64,000 nucleotides of DNA, taken from the NCBI RefSeq assembly GCF_051020985.1, contig NC_135001.1, forward strand, positions 11,339,896 to 11,403,895, read 5' to 3'. Position numbers and translations under genes: made by a program. The notes under the pieces were generated by a model. That model did no database searches. It saw nothing but the letters and a program-made list of their open reading frames with translations, and was not told the DNA's origin. Source of the DNA: Nomia melanderi (Eukaryota; Arthropoda; Insecta; Hymenoptera; Halictidae). Position 1 is the first letter of the stretch; the number at the start of each line of letters is the position of its first letter. Below, in pieces: positions 50,090 through 62,799 of the stretch.

Positions 50090-50900
50090 TTGCTTAATAA
50101 TAACGACGAATGACCCGGCGCGTACACGGGGAACGGAAACGCCATAGGAAAGTAAGGGAAATAGAAGCACGTTGGAAGGGATGCGTAAAATAATACAGGC
50201 GAGCGATTAATTTGGTGCTATTGAAAACCGACGAAGCTCAATTTACCAGTACACGCTTCCCACTTCGCCGGCGGAATGGATTTACGACACAACGCACGGG
50301 ATCCCGTAAAAATCTTAATACAATTTCCTAGGAGATTAAGTCCGTGAAGTGTATAATTACACGAACTGGCCGTACACTTCCTTTTCAGTCGGGGTCCGGG
50401 GATTACATATCGCCCATGTACCGCATTATGGAGTGTGAATAATTATAGTAGACGGTGGAACCAATGAAACGTGTGGTGAGCGCGCGACGATTAACAAAGA
50501 GCAACGCTTACAACGCTTTTCAAAAGCCTCTCCCTCCTCCAACGGCAGGGGGGAGTGGCGGCCGGCAAAAAAACTCTCTTCTATCAGACTGGCAATCTCG
50601 ATTAGATCTACGGATCGACGCTATCGATCGTCGTGTCAATTATGTACGGAGGATCGTGTATCGGCCCCTGTAAATTATGGAATCGACATCCAGATACAAG
50701 GCTGCGCGTACGATCTATCTGCCGCGTTTAATTGAATTTGTCGGAATTCTCTGCGGAAACGCCGCCTGCTAAGATAAAATCGCGCGGCATTCGGCCGTGA
50801 GTCGGCTGAAACGTATGGATTCGAAACCACCATTGATTAGACTGCGGATCTTTATGCTTTCATGGGAGATTTGAAAGTGAGGAATTGCGCGGAACACTCG
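50090..50900. promoter_or_regulatory. GC-rich island, strong conserved-element texture
   Basis: Alternating GC-rich and homeodomain-type AT motifs (GCGATTAATTTGG, CTAGGAGATTAAG, GAATAATTATAG, CTAAGATAAAATC). No convincing frame; the plus frame 50455-50673 is basic and without domain. Likely a cis-regulatory element. Confidence 0.35.
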
Positions 50901-50909
50901 TGATTTGGA

Positions 50910-53690
50910 CAAATGTATAAAATATCCGAAGTGTGGTATACTAGATCGAGTAATGTGGAATGTCGGATTTTGTGGAACAAAGGGGAACCTATTAATTTAA
51001 CATTAATATTATTATAGCATTAATATTAGTTTAACATTAATACATTTCCGATTGTGTCATGTCGGCACTTTCTGAACTTGAAAATGTGAAGCTTTACGAA
51101 AATAAACTGACCGACTGCAGATTTCCGAAACTTTTGCAACAACCTACGTATGAGTATAAGGTAATACTGTAGTAAAGACTAAACACACCAGCAAGTGACG
51201 AAAGAAGCAGAGTAATGTCTTCTGACGTAGCAACGCGACATTTATCTACTTTCTCAAATTTCAACTGGTTAAAGGGAACGTTAACTCAATTTCTGAGGTG
51301 ATTGTGCTTATGTAGCTCGTTTAAAGAAATAAAGAGTCTTAATTCCAGAAATACCTAAAGAAGGAATGTGATACTTTCAGAATCATAACTTGACATCCTT
51401 GTCGGCAATTTGAAATATTTCCACATACGTAACTCTTAGCGTTCGTTCAACAAGTCTTCTCGGAAAGTACATCTTTGTACTGTTAGGAGATCACTTGACG
51501 GCTAGGCTGAGAAATTCGGTTGATCGATTAGATTTCATGCTTTCTCGGCCAATTTTCTGTTGATTTTATTTCTTAGCTGTTGATATTTTTTATCACTGAG
51601 TCAATATTCGTCAATAGGGTTACACGTAACCGATTTTAATTATAAAACTGTAAACTAGGAAGACACCTCTTGTTTCTGTACCTTTCCGCTAGACATCAGG
51701 GCACTTTCCAATTGTACTTAACTGTTTTCGTAAGTCATAAGATGTATAAATTTCGAGGATATAAAATTATTTCGCACTAATTTTTATATATGAGTTGATC
51801 ATTTCAAAACTAACTCAATAAATGTTATCAACTGTCATGAGAGATGAAATAAAAACAAATGACAAAAATAACGTAGGACTGTACATCGATGTATGAACTT
51901 TCTTCCACTAATAGCACAACATTATATATATTAATAATACATATATAATTAGAATATTTAATAAGCATTGCATTAAAACATAAATAAATTATAAGACTCA
52001 CTGAATAAATAACACACGAAAACAATATATTAAAGAAATCTCATAGCAAAAGTGTCCTTATATTTCTGAACTCATATTTTTACAAACATAAAGAATATAG
52101 TTTACCAAACCGATACAATCGATCTTTCAACGTACGACATTTTCTTAAATATCTTAACCCATAGCCAGTAATAAGTAGTTTTAATTTTCAAGTTTCAAAA
52201 TTATGTATCAACTTATCAAGTATGAAAAAAATACGTTGGGATAATTTATTTTTGAATATTTCCCTCCTATAAACTAGAAAACTCTACTTATTCAGAGACG
52301 TAACGATTAATTTATCCGTTCCCTTGATGCTGCACGCGGTATGATATGTATTCGGAGCGATAGGATCTCTTGTTGCTAGATAAACTCGTCCAGTTGAAAT
52401 TTATTAACATTGCGCACGTCTCTGCGTTGCGCACGAGAAGAAATCGGGTTTTATAAATATTATACGAGGTACGCGTGTCCACCGGCGAACAGGTTTCACA
52501 GTACAACCGCTGACAGCGTTGCGTTATCAGCGAACCAGTTACCGCGCAGTGGCTCTTGCCGATCCCTAAAATTTCAAAACTTCTGCCGGATTACATGCGC
52601 CAGTTGCATAAACCAGGCCGATTTTTCTCTACGTCGATCACGTGTCGTCGGCGTCCTATCACGGAACCAGCTACACGTAAATTACAACTCTCTTGTTTCT
52701 CAGTACCAGTAAAACCCAACAATTTATGTGTCTACATATGTACGAGATTTGAAATTCTAAAATTTCGTGTGACATACAGTTAGATACTTGTAAATTAATT
52801 TGACCGTGCGTTCGTGTGGAAAGTGGAAATTGTGAAGAAAATGAATGCAAACGTACGACATGTTTAAAACTGAAAATAATGCGTATTATATTTGTACGTT
52901 TGAGGAAGCAATTATAACATTTATTTGAAAGTACTATATAACGCTTGATTGTAGAGTGAGAATGTCAAAACACAGGAATTTTAAAGTGAAATATCGAACA
53001 AATTCGTATGATTGAAATTGTTATCTATGAAATTATAATATATAATTAAAAAAATTAAGGTTTTGTTATATTCTGTCTATAATTATATTTTACATTCTTT
53101 TATGTGTCAAAAGTTACTTTACGTTTGTCAGTTATATATAATTCAATGCCTTAGATTTACATTATTGAGATATTTTTGTAAATCATTTCCAATGTCACTT
53201 ATTTTTCTAATTGAGATGAAATACGTAAACCATTAATATTCTCTATCTCAAAGTTCTATGGGAAGCACCGACTTTTCGACAACTAAATTACTTTAGAAGG
53301 AATACGTCACAGTTTTTAATAAAAATGATTGACATTCGTTCATTCAGATCTTAGAAATTAGACGTTTAAAAGTATACAATTAGGAATACACATTTCCGTA
53401 ACTGTAACAATAAAGATCTACCTAAACATTTACCAAGTACTATTTACAAAATCCAATACAAGTGCCATCGACTTGTTCCACAAATTTAGCATTAAAAATC
53501 TATCATTCACTTTCCACTTTTCCCAACTTCCTAACAAATCAATTCGAGCAAAAAGCTCTGCCTCGACGTCCAACAAAAGCGTAACATCGGCTTCTCATTT
53601 TATCTTCTTACAAGCGGCGCATGGTGGTTCGACAAGTGAACGACAACCTGTCAACAACAAAGTAACATAGTTGCATGGCCAACAACGTAG
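50910..53690. other. AT-rich non-coding stretch
   Basis: Short frames at 52410-52712 and 52556-52783 overlap and are unrelated to known families. A GC-richer patch lies at 52310-52680. No gene called. Confidence 0.4.
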
Positions 53691-53694
53691 TAAC

Positions 53695-54540
53695 ACCCGG
53701 AGCGATTTAATCGTTTAGCAGGCATCGCGCCGCGCCGCGCCGGGGCGGCCCGTAATCGCGAAGATGAACACGTAGGGGTGCCGTGATCGGAAACAAGACG
53801 AGAGTCGCTAGTTCCGATCGGAACGCGACTTTTCTGTCATTTTCGTTGAGAGAGTTGTTTATGCACCGGGCATTCTTACCACGTGCCAAATTACATTAAA
53901 GCCGGTACGTGTCGAGCATGCAGTGGGGCTGGCGATGGCTGGCCGTTGCCGCGCTTAGGTCGGCCAACTTCTCGAAATAAAATCCACGGATATCCGCGAC
54001 CCGCCGCGTTTACCGTAATTTACGCGACTCGGACCAAGGGGGACATATTATTTGGCGTAATGGTCCATCAAAGTATATGAAAAGTATCTTCCCAGCCGCG
54101 CTCTATGTTCCATTAAACCGCTCCGGGCGAAGATCACGCTCGACCATCAAACTGCATAACCAGCTATTGCTCATTTAATTATTGTACACTGTCTCATAAA
54201 TTATTCATTTATGTACCTACGTTTGCCGATCTTCTGAAATTATTTATTGCGTGCACGTGAAGGGGATTGCGATCGGCGGTCTAATTATTCGCGCGAAAGA
54301 CCGATATTTCTGCGCAATTTATGGATATTCATCCCTCTGCCGCGCCGCCGGGACCAGCGACCTTTTCGTTCGTTTTTTGCGCTCGACGCTTGGAATCGAC
54401 ACGTCCGTGACACAATCTCGTTGTCGGTTTGATGAACGATGCTTGATTCTTTCGTTCACGGTTTATGAGTTCTTTAAGAATTTACGTTGGAATGTTGGTT
54501 ATTCGAAGATTCGAAGCTTTGTTTGACGGTGGATGGTTCT
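53695..54540. promoter_or_regulatory. GC-rich island, probable conserved non-coding element
   Basis: CpG-rich blocks with intact AT motifs (CATTTAATTATTGTAC, CATAAATTATTCATTTATG, GTAATTTACG). The two overlapping plus frames near 54250-54526 are not protein-like. Confidence 0.35.
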
Positions 54541-54544
54541 TGAG

Positions 54545-56400
54545 CGATTAACGGTGTAGCCCACGATCGGGTTGAACCGATTTGTTTTACAATTAAGGAG
54601 ATTGTGGAGTCCTTTTTGTGAAATGTTATTGAATGAGCTGTATTATTAGTAGGTACTCTATAATAAACTGTAGGCTTTGACTACGCTGTGAAATTTTCAA
54701 CCTTTTAATGTTTAGACGATTGATTTTAGACTTGAATACATATTTAGTTTTGTAATCCTAATATACTCTCACTATTATAGATACATACACAGATAATACG
54801 GAATAAAAAACATTCAAAGGCTATATGAATATTATTATCAAGTCACAAGTTTTACTTTCTTTAAATTTAGTCATAGAGTTTAAGGAAACCGTTAGTAATT
54901 ATAACAAAACATAATCGGTACGTAAACTACGAGTTGGTTGTAAAGTGTCAGTGAAACGTCAATGAACTCAATCGTCCGTCTAATAGAAACCAACGGACGG
55001 TATGGTATTTAAGTAAGGTGTTTGCTCGAAATGGGTAAACATGGGAGTATTCGTTTAGCAGAGAAATATTTACAGGGTACATTTCCAAACCCAATACTAC
55101 CTACCTATGCACTTATCTATACATCGAATTTAGTATGGAAACAACGGAACTAAAATGTAAAAGGACCAACATTGATATTTCTTCACTATAATGAATCAGA
55201 TATTATAATGTAATACATTTCTTTTTAATCGGGATTACACCGAATAGAAAAATGTATCGTACCCTTTAAACTTAAGTTGTATTATCGATAAGCTCTGTAT
55301 TCTTTATTTCAATCAATTTCAACAAACTCGTGGAGTCTTGTTTTAAATCTAACAACGCTGAAGGTAATCAAAGAGAAACTTTTTTCATTCTTAATGATAT
55401 AAAATTCTATTTTTTAAATGTGTATATCAATGATGGAAAGTTCAACGGCGCGTTAGAGTCTCTCATTGTGAATTCTGTACGGAATATTCTGTTCTAAACA
55501 TTCTGTAACTGCGAACAAATTTATAACATCTGTAGAAATTTCAAATACCGTTCAGATAGGAGATTGAATATTTTTTATTGTTAAAATCGAATATAAAACT
55601 TCATCTATCTTATACAAAACATATTGGACAACATTTTTATCTAAATGTCAAGATCACATAAACTCTGAAATCGAGCAACGTGATTTTCCTCCTGCGATGT
55701 GTTATGAATAAATCTTTTTCTTTAAACAATCTCCGTGCACACGCGTCTCATAGAAACGGAAATGTCAGTCGAAGTTGTTATGAAATACGCAGAAATGACT
55801 AAAATGTTCAAATATAGAAAGTCTCACATAAAGAAATCAAAACAATGAGGAGAGTCAGTGATTCTTGAATATGATTTCACGAAATTCTTAATTATAATTA
55901 CGTTGTGTACAGTCTACATCAAAGGGGAATGGCAAAAACTCGTCGTAAGAGAGCATTTGTTTTGTTTAACAAGGAATAAAACGTTGAAAATGATTGATAA
56001 GTAATAAAGCAACATCTACTCTGTGAAGGCACCTTGAAAAAGCAGTAGATTGAGACATCGTAGATTACTTTAGATAAGTTCCATTCGTGGTGTAAACTGT
56101 TACTAATCGTACTTATCATTAGTAAATTTAATAAAGAAAACTTCCTTTAACAGACTTTAAAATACACAGCAGGAGTATACGCACGAGGGTGTTTATCTAA
56201 ATGAAGATTTGCGAGTTTACCTCTGTTTAAGTCACTAGAATGACAAAAATTTACTAAACAATTTACACAACATTAAAAACAATACTACACGCGGTAGAAA
56301 ATATCAAATACTATTCAAGTATAGTTGTACTAGCTTTTACAATCATCCGACGCGAATATAGTTTCAAAAGAAGATAACGAATTCGTACCAATTACTCAGT
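54545..56400. other. AT-rich non-coding stretch
   Basis: Nothing identified. Confidence 0.45.
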
Positions 56401-56404
56401 TGAA

Positions 56405-56710
56405 TTCCATCAATATAACGATCTTTACCAAAAGAACATGCTACCAATCAATGAACAGTATATTGACAACATACAAGACAATAACAAACAATAACATAAC
56501 TATACCATCATATTGACATCAATACATGTATCTCAAAGAAAGGTTCAATCTACCCAACATTTCCACAATCTTCCTGATACTAGTGGTCAACATGTCCACA
56601 AGACAATTGCACACAACGTAACTATTTCAACAAGTTGATATTAATATACCCATTTCAAGAAAAGTATCAGACTATCTAACATCTTAATATTCCTGTCACC
56701 AGTTCTACAT
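56405..56710 (+). repeat. Degenerate tandem repeat, about three units of 108-123 bp
   Basis: Cores CATCAATATAACG, CATCAATACATG and GATATTAATATAC at about 56409, 56517 and 56640 are each followed by an A-rich block (CAAAAGAA, CAAAGAAAGG, CAAGAAAAG) and CTACC or CTATC plus AAC. Units two and three also share ATCTTCCTGATACTAG against TATTCCTGTCACCAG. Confidence 0.45.
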
Positions 56711-56812
56711 AAAAATCCCAGAATTCCTCTCACTGAACAGCTAACAAATCTTATTACTAACTTCTATTAAGGTAATCTGCGTTGAACGTTAGGGTTCAGG
56801 CATAGATATGAA

Positions 56813-57085
56813 ACAAGCATAGAACTCCTTCTTTCCTTCAGCAAATCATTAACAACAAAAACTCCTGGAGCTTTAAGAGAAATCATAAAACAAGGGGATA
56901 AATAATTCGACATATACAAAACTTAGTGGTTGAATACCGCAAGACATGCATTCAAATTTCCTTCCATTTCACTGCACCATTTCCTGCTAACCGCAACTTT
57001 CCGAATTAAAACTGACACGCCACTAATCAAAATCGCACACTAATAGAAACCTAATTCAACCTTCAATGTGAACCAACAAAAATAT
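56813..57085 (+). repeat. Family E repeat, long copy 3
   Basis: Partner of 49725-50045. Contains AGAGAAATCATAAAACAAGGGGAT and then TTTCCTTCCATTTCACTG and CACTAATAGAAACCTAA. It ends about 80 bp from the splice donor of the candidate exon, so it lies in the first intron of that gene if the gene is real. Confidence 0.6.
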
Positions 57086-57162
57086 TCGAACGCGAAGTGT
57101 TTACCACCCTTCCCGCTAAACAGTCAACACACCCCTCATCAGCAAGAAATCTCATCACTAAC

Positions 57163-57479
57163 CTGTAGTAAGGGAATCCCTGATGAACATGAAGATCCAT
57201 GGGCATGGCGGGGTGCGTGGGCCCGTGGTGAGCTGGCGCGGGCGCGTACTCACCCCCGGCGGACAGGGGAGGCTGCATCATGCCCGCCGCGGCGGCCGCA
57301 TGGTGTCCCGCAAGCATCGCCCCCCAGTGGAACCCCGGCGCGCCTGGCATCGCTGACGGATGTTCCAGTTCGAGGCCGCGGTGGCTCGCGGCGGGTAACA
57401 CGCCACTTCCGGCAGATCCGCCGGCGATACCAGCGGCTCCACCAGCACCGCTTCCGGCGACACCGCCGCCGCGGTGCAT
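57163..57479 (-). CDS. Candidate first coding exon, Gly/Ala/His-rich N-terminus (partial gene)
   Basis: I do not recognise the gene. Proposed CDS starts at ATG 57477-57479 and runs 105 codons plus two bases to a splice donor (exon end AG, intron GTTAGT from 57162 leftward). The exon is Gly/Ala/Ser-rich at residues 4-30, then carries His, Pro and Ala runs, and ends PMDLHVHQGFPYYR, a less repetitive, conserved-looking motif. Such N-termini are common in insect transcription factors. Start choice: upstream sequence has stops in all three frames behind an acceptor-like TTTTTTCACGTGGGCTAG near 57562, so upstream exonic sequence would be 5' UTR. The plus-strand frames over the same region are shadows. 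The remaining exons were not found. A CpG-rich open frame arising by chance is the main alternative. Confidence 0.45.
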
Positions 57480-57484
57480 CAGCC

Positions 57485-58600
57485 AGCCCTCCACCACGAA
57501 CGTGGATGTTGCCGGTCCGTGGAAACACCGTGCGGCCCTCGGAACTACCCGGAGTCAGGATTCAACTAGCCCACGTGAAAAAACCAACAACACTGATTCG
57601 TCCGCGGAGGCACCGCACGCCTCCTTCCGTTCCCACCCTGGTAGACACTTCCCAAACCTCTGTCACCTAATTACCGATCGACATACAATACATCAAAAAC
57701 CCAAAACCGAGCGAACCGCACGAGCAACTCGAATAATCTTTCCACTGAATATTCCTCGAATACTCTTCACTAGGTTACTCGGCGCTCCACCATCAGGCGA
57801 ATCGCAGACGACGATCACTGAATACACTGTGTACGCACATGTTCGGGTCCCAGGGGTCGACGCGAGCCGGCAGCCTCTCCGAGAGCCTGCCACTGGCCCC
57901 GGGACGCGGCCCAACCGGACACCCTCGCGGAACTTTTTCTAATCGCGCGTTATCACCGCGGCGGTCACACTGTTGCCGGTAGCCGACCGGTAGTCCACCT
58001 GGTTGCCACGGCGTCGACGACGTCGTCGGCGGCGCGGTCCTCGCCGGATGCTCACGGTTACGCGGGGGAGACAGGTGTTCCCGTTGGTTCTTCTCGCGAG
58101 CCGCTGCAGCTGGACGGACCCGGAGAGTGGCGCAGCCTTTAGCTCGGCCATGAATGACGCACCGTACTTCGAGCCACTTCGCGGAGGCGGGGCCTACTCG
58201 CGCCCACGTGACACCTAACCGCCTCCACCCCCCTCCCGCCTCCGGCCGCCTCGCCCCACGGGAGAGCCGAGCGTTCTTCCTACCTAGCCGCGACCCGCGG
58301 TCTCTCTCCCTCCCTGACGTCCTCGGTCTCCACGCCAGCTGCCACCACCACGGAAACCACCACCAACGTCGCCGCCGCCGACGCCGCCACCGCTGCCGTT
58401 TCTGCTGCTGCTGCTGCTGCTGCTGCTCCTGCTGCTGCCGGCGACCACCACCCCGTCGATACCGACACCGCGAACGATGCAACTGGAACCCGTAGTTCTT
58501 CTATTTACGCGGCGCGTAGGGTGTTTTTTCTGGGGGATGCACATTGGGAAAGTACTTCGCGTTGTTCGCGAGAAAAGGCCTGAAAGGAATGCGGGTCGCA
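57485..58600 (-). promoter_or_regulatory. CpG-rich promoter / 5' UTR region of the candidate gene
   Basis: The most GC- and CpG-rich stretch of the window, immediately upstream of the candidate exon in its orientation. Long frames on both strands (57793-58482 minus, 57280-57942 plus and others) have Arg-, Gln- or Ala-rich sequence that changes with frame and are best seen as compositional. A donor-like GTGAGC occurs on the minus strand near 58050. The transcription start was not located. Confidence 0.35.
58402..58438 (-). repeat. CAG/CTG trinucleotide repeat
   Basis: About eight pure CTG units on the plus strand (CAG on the minus), one interruption (CTC), then more CTG. Adjacent sequence is CCG/CCA-rich. 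In the minus frames it reads as poly-Gln or poly-Ala depending on frame, but translation is not established. Confidence 0.8.
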
Positions 58601-58665
58601 TTGGTCAGCTTTCATCTTTTCCCATCTCGTTTTCGATATTAATTTTCTATTCGTCAATACGGTTG
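58559..58665 (+). repeat. 107-bp repeat, copy 2 (pair with 31268-31374)
   Basis: Ungapped match to 31268-31374. Begins GCGTTGTTCG and ends TACGGTT in both. This copy lies at the upstream edge of the CpG-rich promoter-like block. Confidence 0.7.
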
Positions 58666-58679
58666 TACATGACTAATCA

Positions 58680-60350
58680 AAAGCATAAACAAAATCCCTA
58701 GCGGGAGACCCCTTTTGTCCCTGGTCGTTTCGGGGCTCTTCTCGTGAACAACGCGGAATAGCATTTGTGTTTGTTGCTATCGTTGGGAGATTACTTGATG
58801 TCTAGCGGGATTATACAGGGCAAGGGGATTTTTCGCTGTGTTTCGTTCATTGTTTTGATTGGCTACACGTTACCGTAGTGACCATTATTGAATTGGTATC
58901 GAAAGAAAGATTAGGACTGAACAGTCGAACATATTCCTTGGCTTAGCCATTAAGTGGTCTCTCTACAGTATTATCTGTTTATCAGTTGATAGCTAGCGAG
59001 ACAACTTTTATCGAGCAAGAACAGTTTCATAGGAATGGCGTGTGTTTGTTCAGTATAGGTGGATGATTTTGGAGTCTGAATTTGGGCGAGATGGATTTCC
59101 GGAACGAGTTGGGTGGATATCGTTGCAAAATGGTTTGATATTTACGAGACGGCTTGGAGATAAGAGGGGTCTTTTGCGATGTGTTTTGCTTGTAGTTCTT
59201 GATCGGTTATTGATATTTTTATTGGTATTTTATTTAAAGTGGAAAGACGAATTTCTTCTGATGAGTGACACGATATTGTGTGGCAGGGGGTTAATAAAGA
59301 GATGAGGGATTGGATTTTTATTGGTTGATACAGGTGGGGCTTTTAAGATGAATGAGAATGTATATTTTTGTTGAGAATTGGGTAGATAGTCTTCATTTAG
59401 ATGTCATACTTTTTGTTTATTGGAGATTGCTTTGCGAATTTGGAACAGGCCAGTATTGCTATCAATATTAGAGTCACATTTTCGAACTCAATGTATAACT
59501 CTAAAATAAAATAGATATAATTCGAGCCTTTCTTCTTAGTGTTAACGGTGTGTATGGTTGCTTGTTCTTTAAGACGATTTAACTCCTCCTTTTCATTACT
59601 TCGTAAAATATCCTGAACCCACACCTCCTTCTTCCATGTCCCGAATCTTCCAGGTCCCTAATCAAATATTCCAACTTCCAAAATATTAGGCGAAATACGA
59701 ACTTTCGGAGAAGGGAAAGAAAAATTGATTTTGTAATTCAAATAACGTTTGCCGACGAGGAAATGAATATGAAAAACCTTATATCTTTTAAACGTATAAT
59801 TACTCACTTGAACGATCAGCTTGTGACTGACAAGAAATCCAACATTCCGTGTTAAATGACCTAATAAATTAGTATATGAAAGTTGACTTTTGCTCCGAAA
59901 TTGCCTTCCCCCGACAAGTGAGTAACCGCGTTGCACTCGATATCCAGGTTAACTCGATCATCGACCTATGAGACTCGCGAGGTGGAGGAACCGCCTCCGA
60001 TTACGCGACGCGGAATGAGAATGCATGTCGACACCCCCGCAGATCGACCGAACCGTAGACGCAAACTCGTTCCGACGTAACACTTGTTGAGTCGATTCAC
60101 CCCCGCGGCCGACCGCGTCCCCCGGTGGACATTTCGCAAACGACCGAGGGATGTGCGAAGGAATTTCTGTTATCAGTCCGGGTCAATTCATGCGCGACAC
60201 GACTGCTTGGTCATGAACAATTTGTCATGAACAAATTCGTGTAAAATAATACATTGTAGATACTTACCGGAAAATAGGGATTAGTACCAGATCTAGGTAG
60301 TGAGTAAAATAATACAATAAACCATATAGAAACTCATGCTAGAATTTAGG
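58680..60350. other. Non-coding stretch
   Basis: The plus strand at 58900-59400 is G/T-rich and gives one open frame (59042-59305) of no known family. 59930-60200 is GC-richer. No gene called. Confidence 0.4.
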
Positions 60351-60355
60351 TGATT

Positions 60356-60480
60356 GTGTTAAATCAAATCAAATCATAAAAAGAGGAAAATAATTTTTTT
60401 TATAATTCGTATTAAATCAAACAAATCCGGTGAAAAGAGAAAAATAATTTGTGTTAAATCAAAATTTGTTAAAAAAGTGT
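60356..60480 (+). repeat. Degenerate tandem repeat, three units of 42-53 bp
   Basis: GTGTTAAATCAAA or GTATTAAATCAAA occurs at about 60356, 60409 and 60451. The first two are followed by AAAGAGGAAAATAATTT or AAAGAGAAAAATAATTT. Confidence 0.55.
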
Positions 60481-61662
60481 GTGTAGAAACAGAATTGAGT
60501 GTATTAGATTTTTGAGATGAGAACCCTCAAAAGTTTGACGAGCATGTGTGCTATTCGGTAGGAATCGGTACGTCTGCTCGTGATTTACCATTTCCACTTG
60601 TAAATACCCATGCGTGCGTATGGAATGATCTTCTGACGTTGATTACTTCAAGCACAAAGCCTTATGAGGAAATTTTATTCTACATATAAAAAATATTTTT
60701 TGTGTAGATTCACTCCCTGATGGTAATACAATGTTTAATATAACTTGTACAATACACAAACAGGATCATCTAAAAAAAGAAACGAAGAAAATAGTTCTCG
60801 AATAGATATTCTTTAAAAGTTGTTTATTTCTACTTTTTAATATACAGTATATGTTTATGATTCATTTTTTAATGTACCTTGTATAAATAATGGATAAATG
60901 GTAGTCTGTTTACAACGAAACCAATTGCATAGTGCAAACTTCGAATTTATTAAATTTGTATTTTTTTCTAGTTATCTTAAAAACATCTTCTGAAAAATAA
61001 TCTTAAAATAATGATTTATGTGTACACGTATACATGATGTATTCATAAAGATGTCAGTACTGAGGAAAATATTTAATAAAATTTCCTTCTCTTGTTACTA
61101 AGAAACAGAATTTCTTATATTTCGTTATTCCTAACGTTTTTCAACATACAAGATCTCATGCGCAGTGAGGTAAGGTATTGAATACTGCAGTTGAGGCTCC
61201 CAGGGAAGAATATATAAAATATAAGACACGAGACACGTTCACATAATCCTATCCCACTTCCCCTAATTCTCAGGAATGTATCTCCCCTTCGACAGTTTCG
61301 ACAATTCCTTCAATTCTGAACAGACGCGTACAGGATCAGGAGATTGGTAAAGAATTACTCTAAAGAAATTTCATTTGATTTGAACTGTGAAATATTTGTG
61401 TCAAGGAATAGTCCTATAGTTAGTACAGTTAGTCTACCGTCTCAAAATTTCCAAAGCAACGGAAGATTACAACGATTCAAAGTAACCCGAAATTTCATTG
61501 TTTTCACGTTTATGCCTTTTTAAAATATAATACATACTTATCTATAAATCCCCAAAGTTCAAAATATTCACTGTCAGTTGACAGCGATTAAAATAAGACG
61601 AGTGTAATACGCATAATGTTACCAAATTTCTTTTGTAGACACACAGCACATATTTTGACAAA

Positions 61663-61808
61663 CTTGTTTGAATAGAAATTACATGTCATTCCTCTTTTAT
61701 CAATGCTTATAGCTTAGAGAAGACTAACGTTCTCATATTCTTAATAAATGACTAATAATAAAGTACATAGATTAGGGTTCAGGAAAAAATCATAAGGCAA
61801 GGGGTTGA
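61663..61808 (+). repeat. Family E repeat, copy 4
   Basis: Aligned with 25220-25389. Ends in AATCATAAGGCAAGGGGTTGA, with TTAA decayed to TTGA (61805-61808). Confidence 0.6.
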
Positions 61809-61949
61809 ACCTTTCATTTGAAAAATGAAATCTCCCAAAAACGTGCAGAGTTTCATACGACCAAAAACGCCAACGATCTTGTTCATACATTCACCATTTC
61901 GTCGTTTCGAAAGTTTCCACGAAAGGGATCCACGGAAGCCGAATTATTA

Positions 61950-62460
61950 CTTCTAATCAGCGATTCAGGTACGCGAATGGAAAATAAAAACGGGGACCGG
62001 GCAGAAGAGGTTAAATCACCTCGGCCGGTCCCCCGGTTGTAGCCGGGCTGCTACAATAAAAAATTTAATCAAAATGCCCTCTTAGTAATTTACAGCTCGC
62101 TCGGTCTCAACCCTTTGGGCGGCGAGGGTCGCGTGGGAGGAGAGGGGGATGGGGGAAGACGGTTCTGCTTACTTAAACGAAGGGTCTCCGGGACGATAGA
62201 GAGGAAAAGAACCCCGTAGGAGTCATAGAGGAGAGGCGACACAGGCCATTTGCTCGCTCGAGGTTCGTCCCCGTAAAAAATAATACTTCTTGTCTTCGCT
62301 CATTTGCCGCTGTTACACTGTGCCTTGCCAGCGGTCGCGTCACTCGCGCGCTCTTACCTTCTCCCTCATCACCTCGTACATTACAAATTAGAACCGTCGC
62401 CATGGTGCACCGTGGGGTATTCGACCCGAGAAAGCGAAAAAGAGTCAATGTAAAAACATT
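61950..62460. promoter_or_regulatory. GC-rich block, non-coding
   Basis: GC-rich with opposing frames (61818-62042 plus, 62173-62475 minus). Neither is recognisable. Confidence 0.25.
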
Positions 62461-62694
62461 ACATGAGCTGTGCATTTTTAATTACTTAATAGTTTGTTAA
62501 TCGGTAATTGTACGCAGAAACATTGAAAATTTTGGATTCATTAAAGGTATACAATATTGCCTTTTAAAAGTATTAAACTGTACATCACAGTTCATCGCAG
62601 GTCAGTTCACGAAATTTATACAAAAATACAATTGATAAAGTGGCGTATGTTCATTTTATTCTCATCAAGGCTCAGATTTTCGTAAGAAACATCA

Positions 62695-62783
62695 TTACAG
62701 TAAGTGCCCGCAAAACAAAGTGTTAACGATGAAGTAGTTCTATCAAAAGCAGTTGCGAGAGAAATCATAGGACAAGGGGTTAA
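62695..62783 (+). repeat. Family E repeat, terminal fragment
   Basis: Shares GAGAGAAATCATAGGACAAG with the other copies and ends in a perfect GGGGTTAA (TTAA 62780-62783). The preceding AACGATGAAGTAGTTCTATC resembles 49765-49795. Confidence 0.55.
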
Positions 62784-62799
62784 CGTTTGATCCGTGGAA

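Noticed and set aside
57068..57942. Plus-strand 200- and 220-aa frames
   Set aside because: They are antisense to the candidate exon and open only because of high GC.
57793..58482. 229-aa minus frame with poly-Gln and poly-Arg
   Set aside because: Amino-acid runs come from the CAG and CCG repeats, other frames are equally open, and it overlaps the likely 5' UTR.
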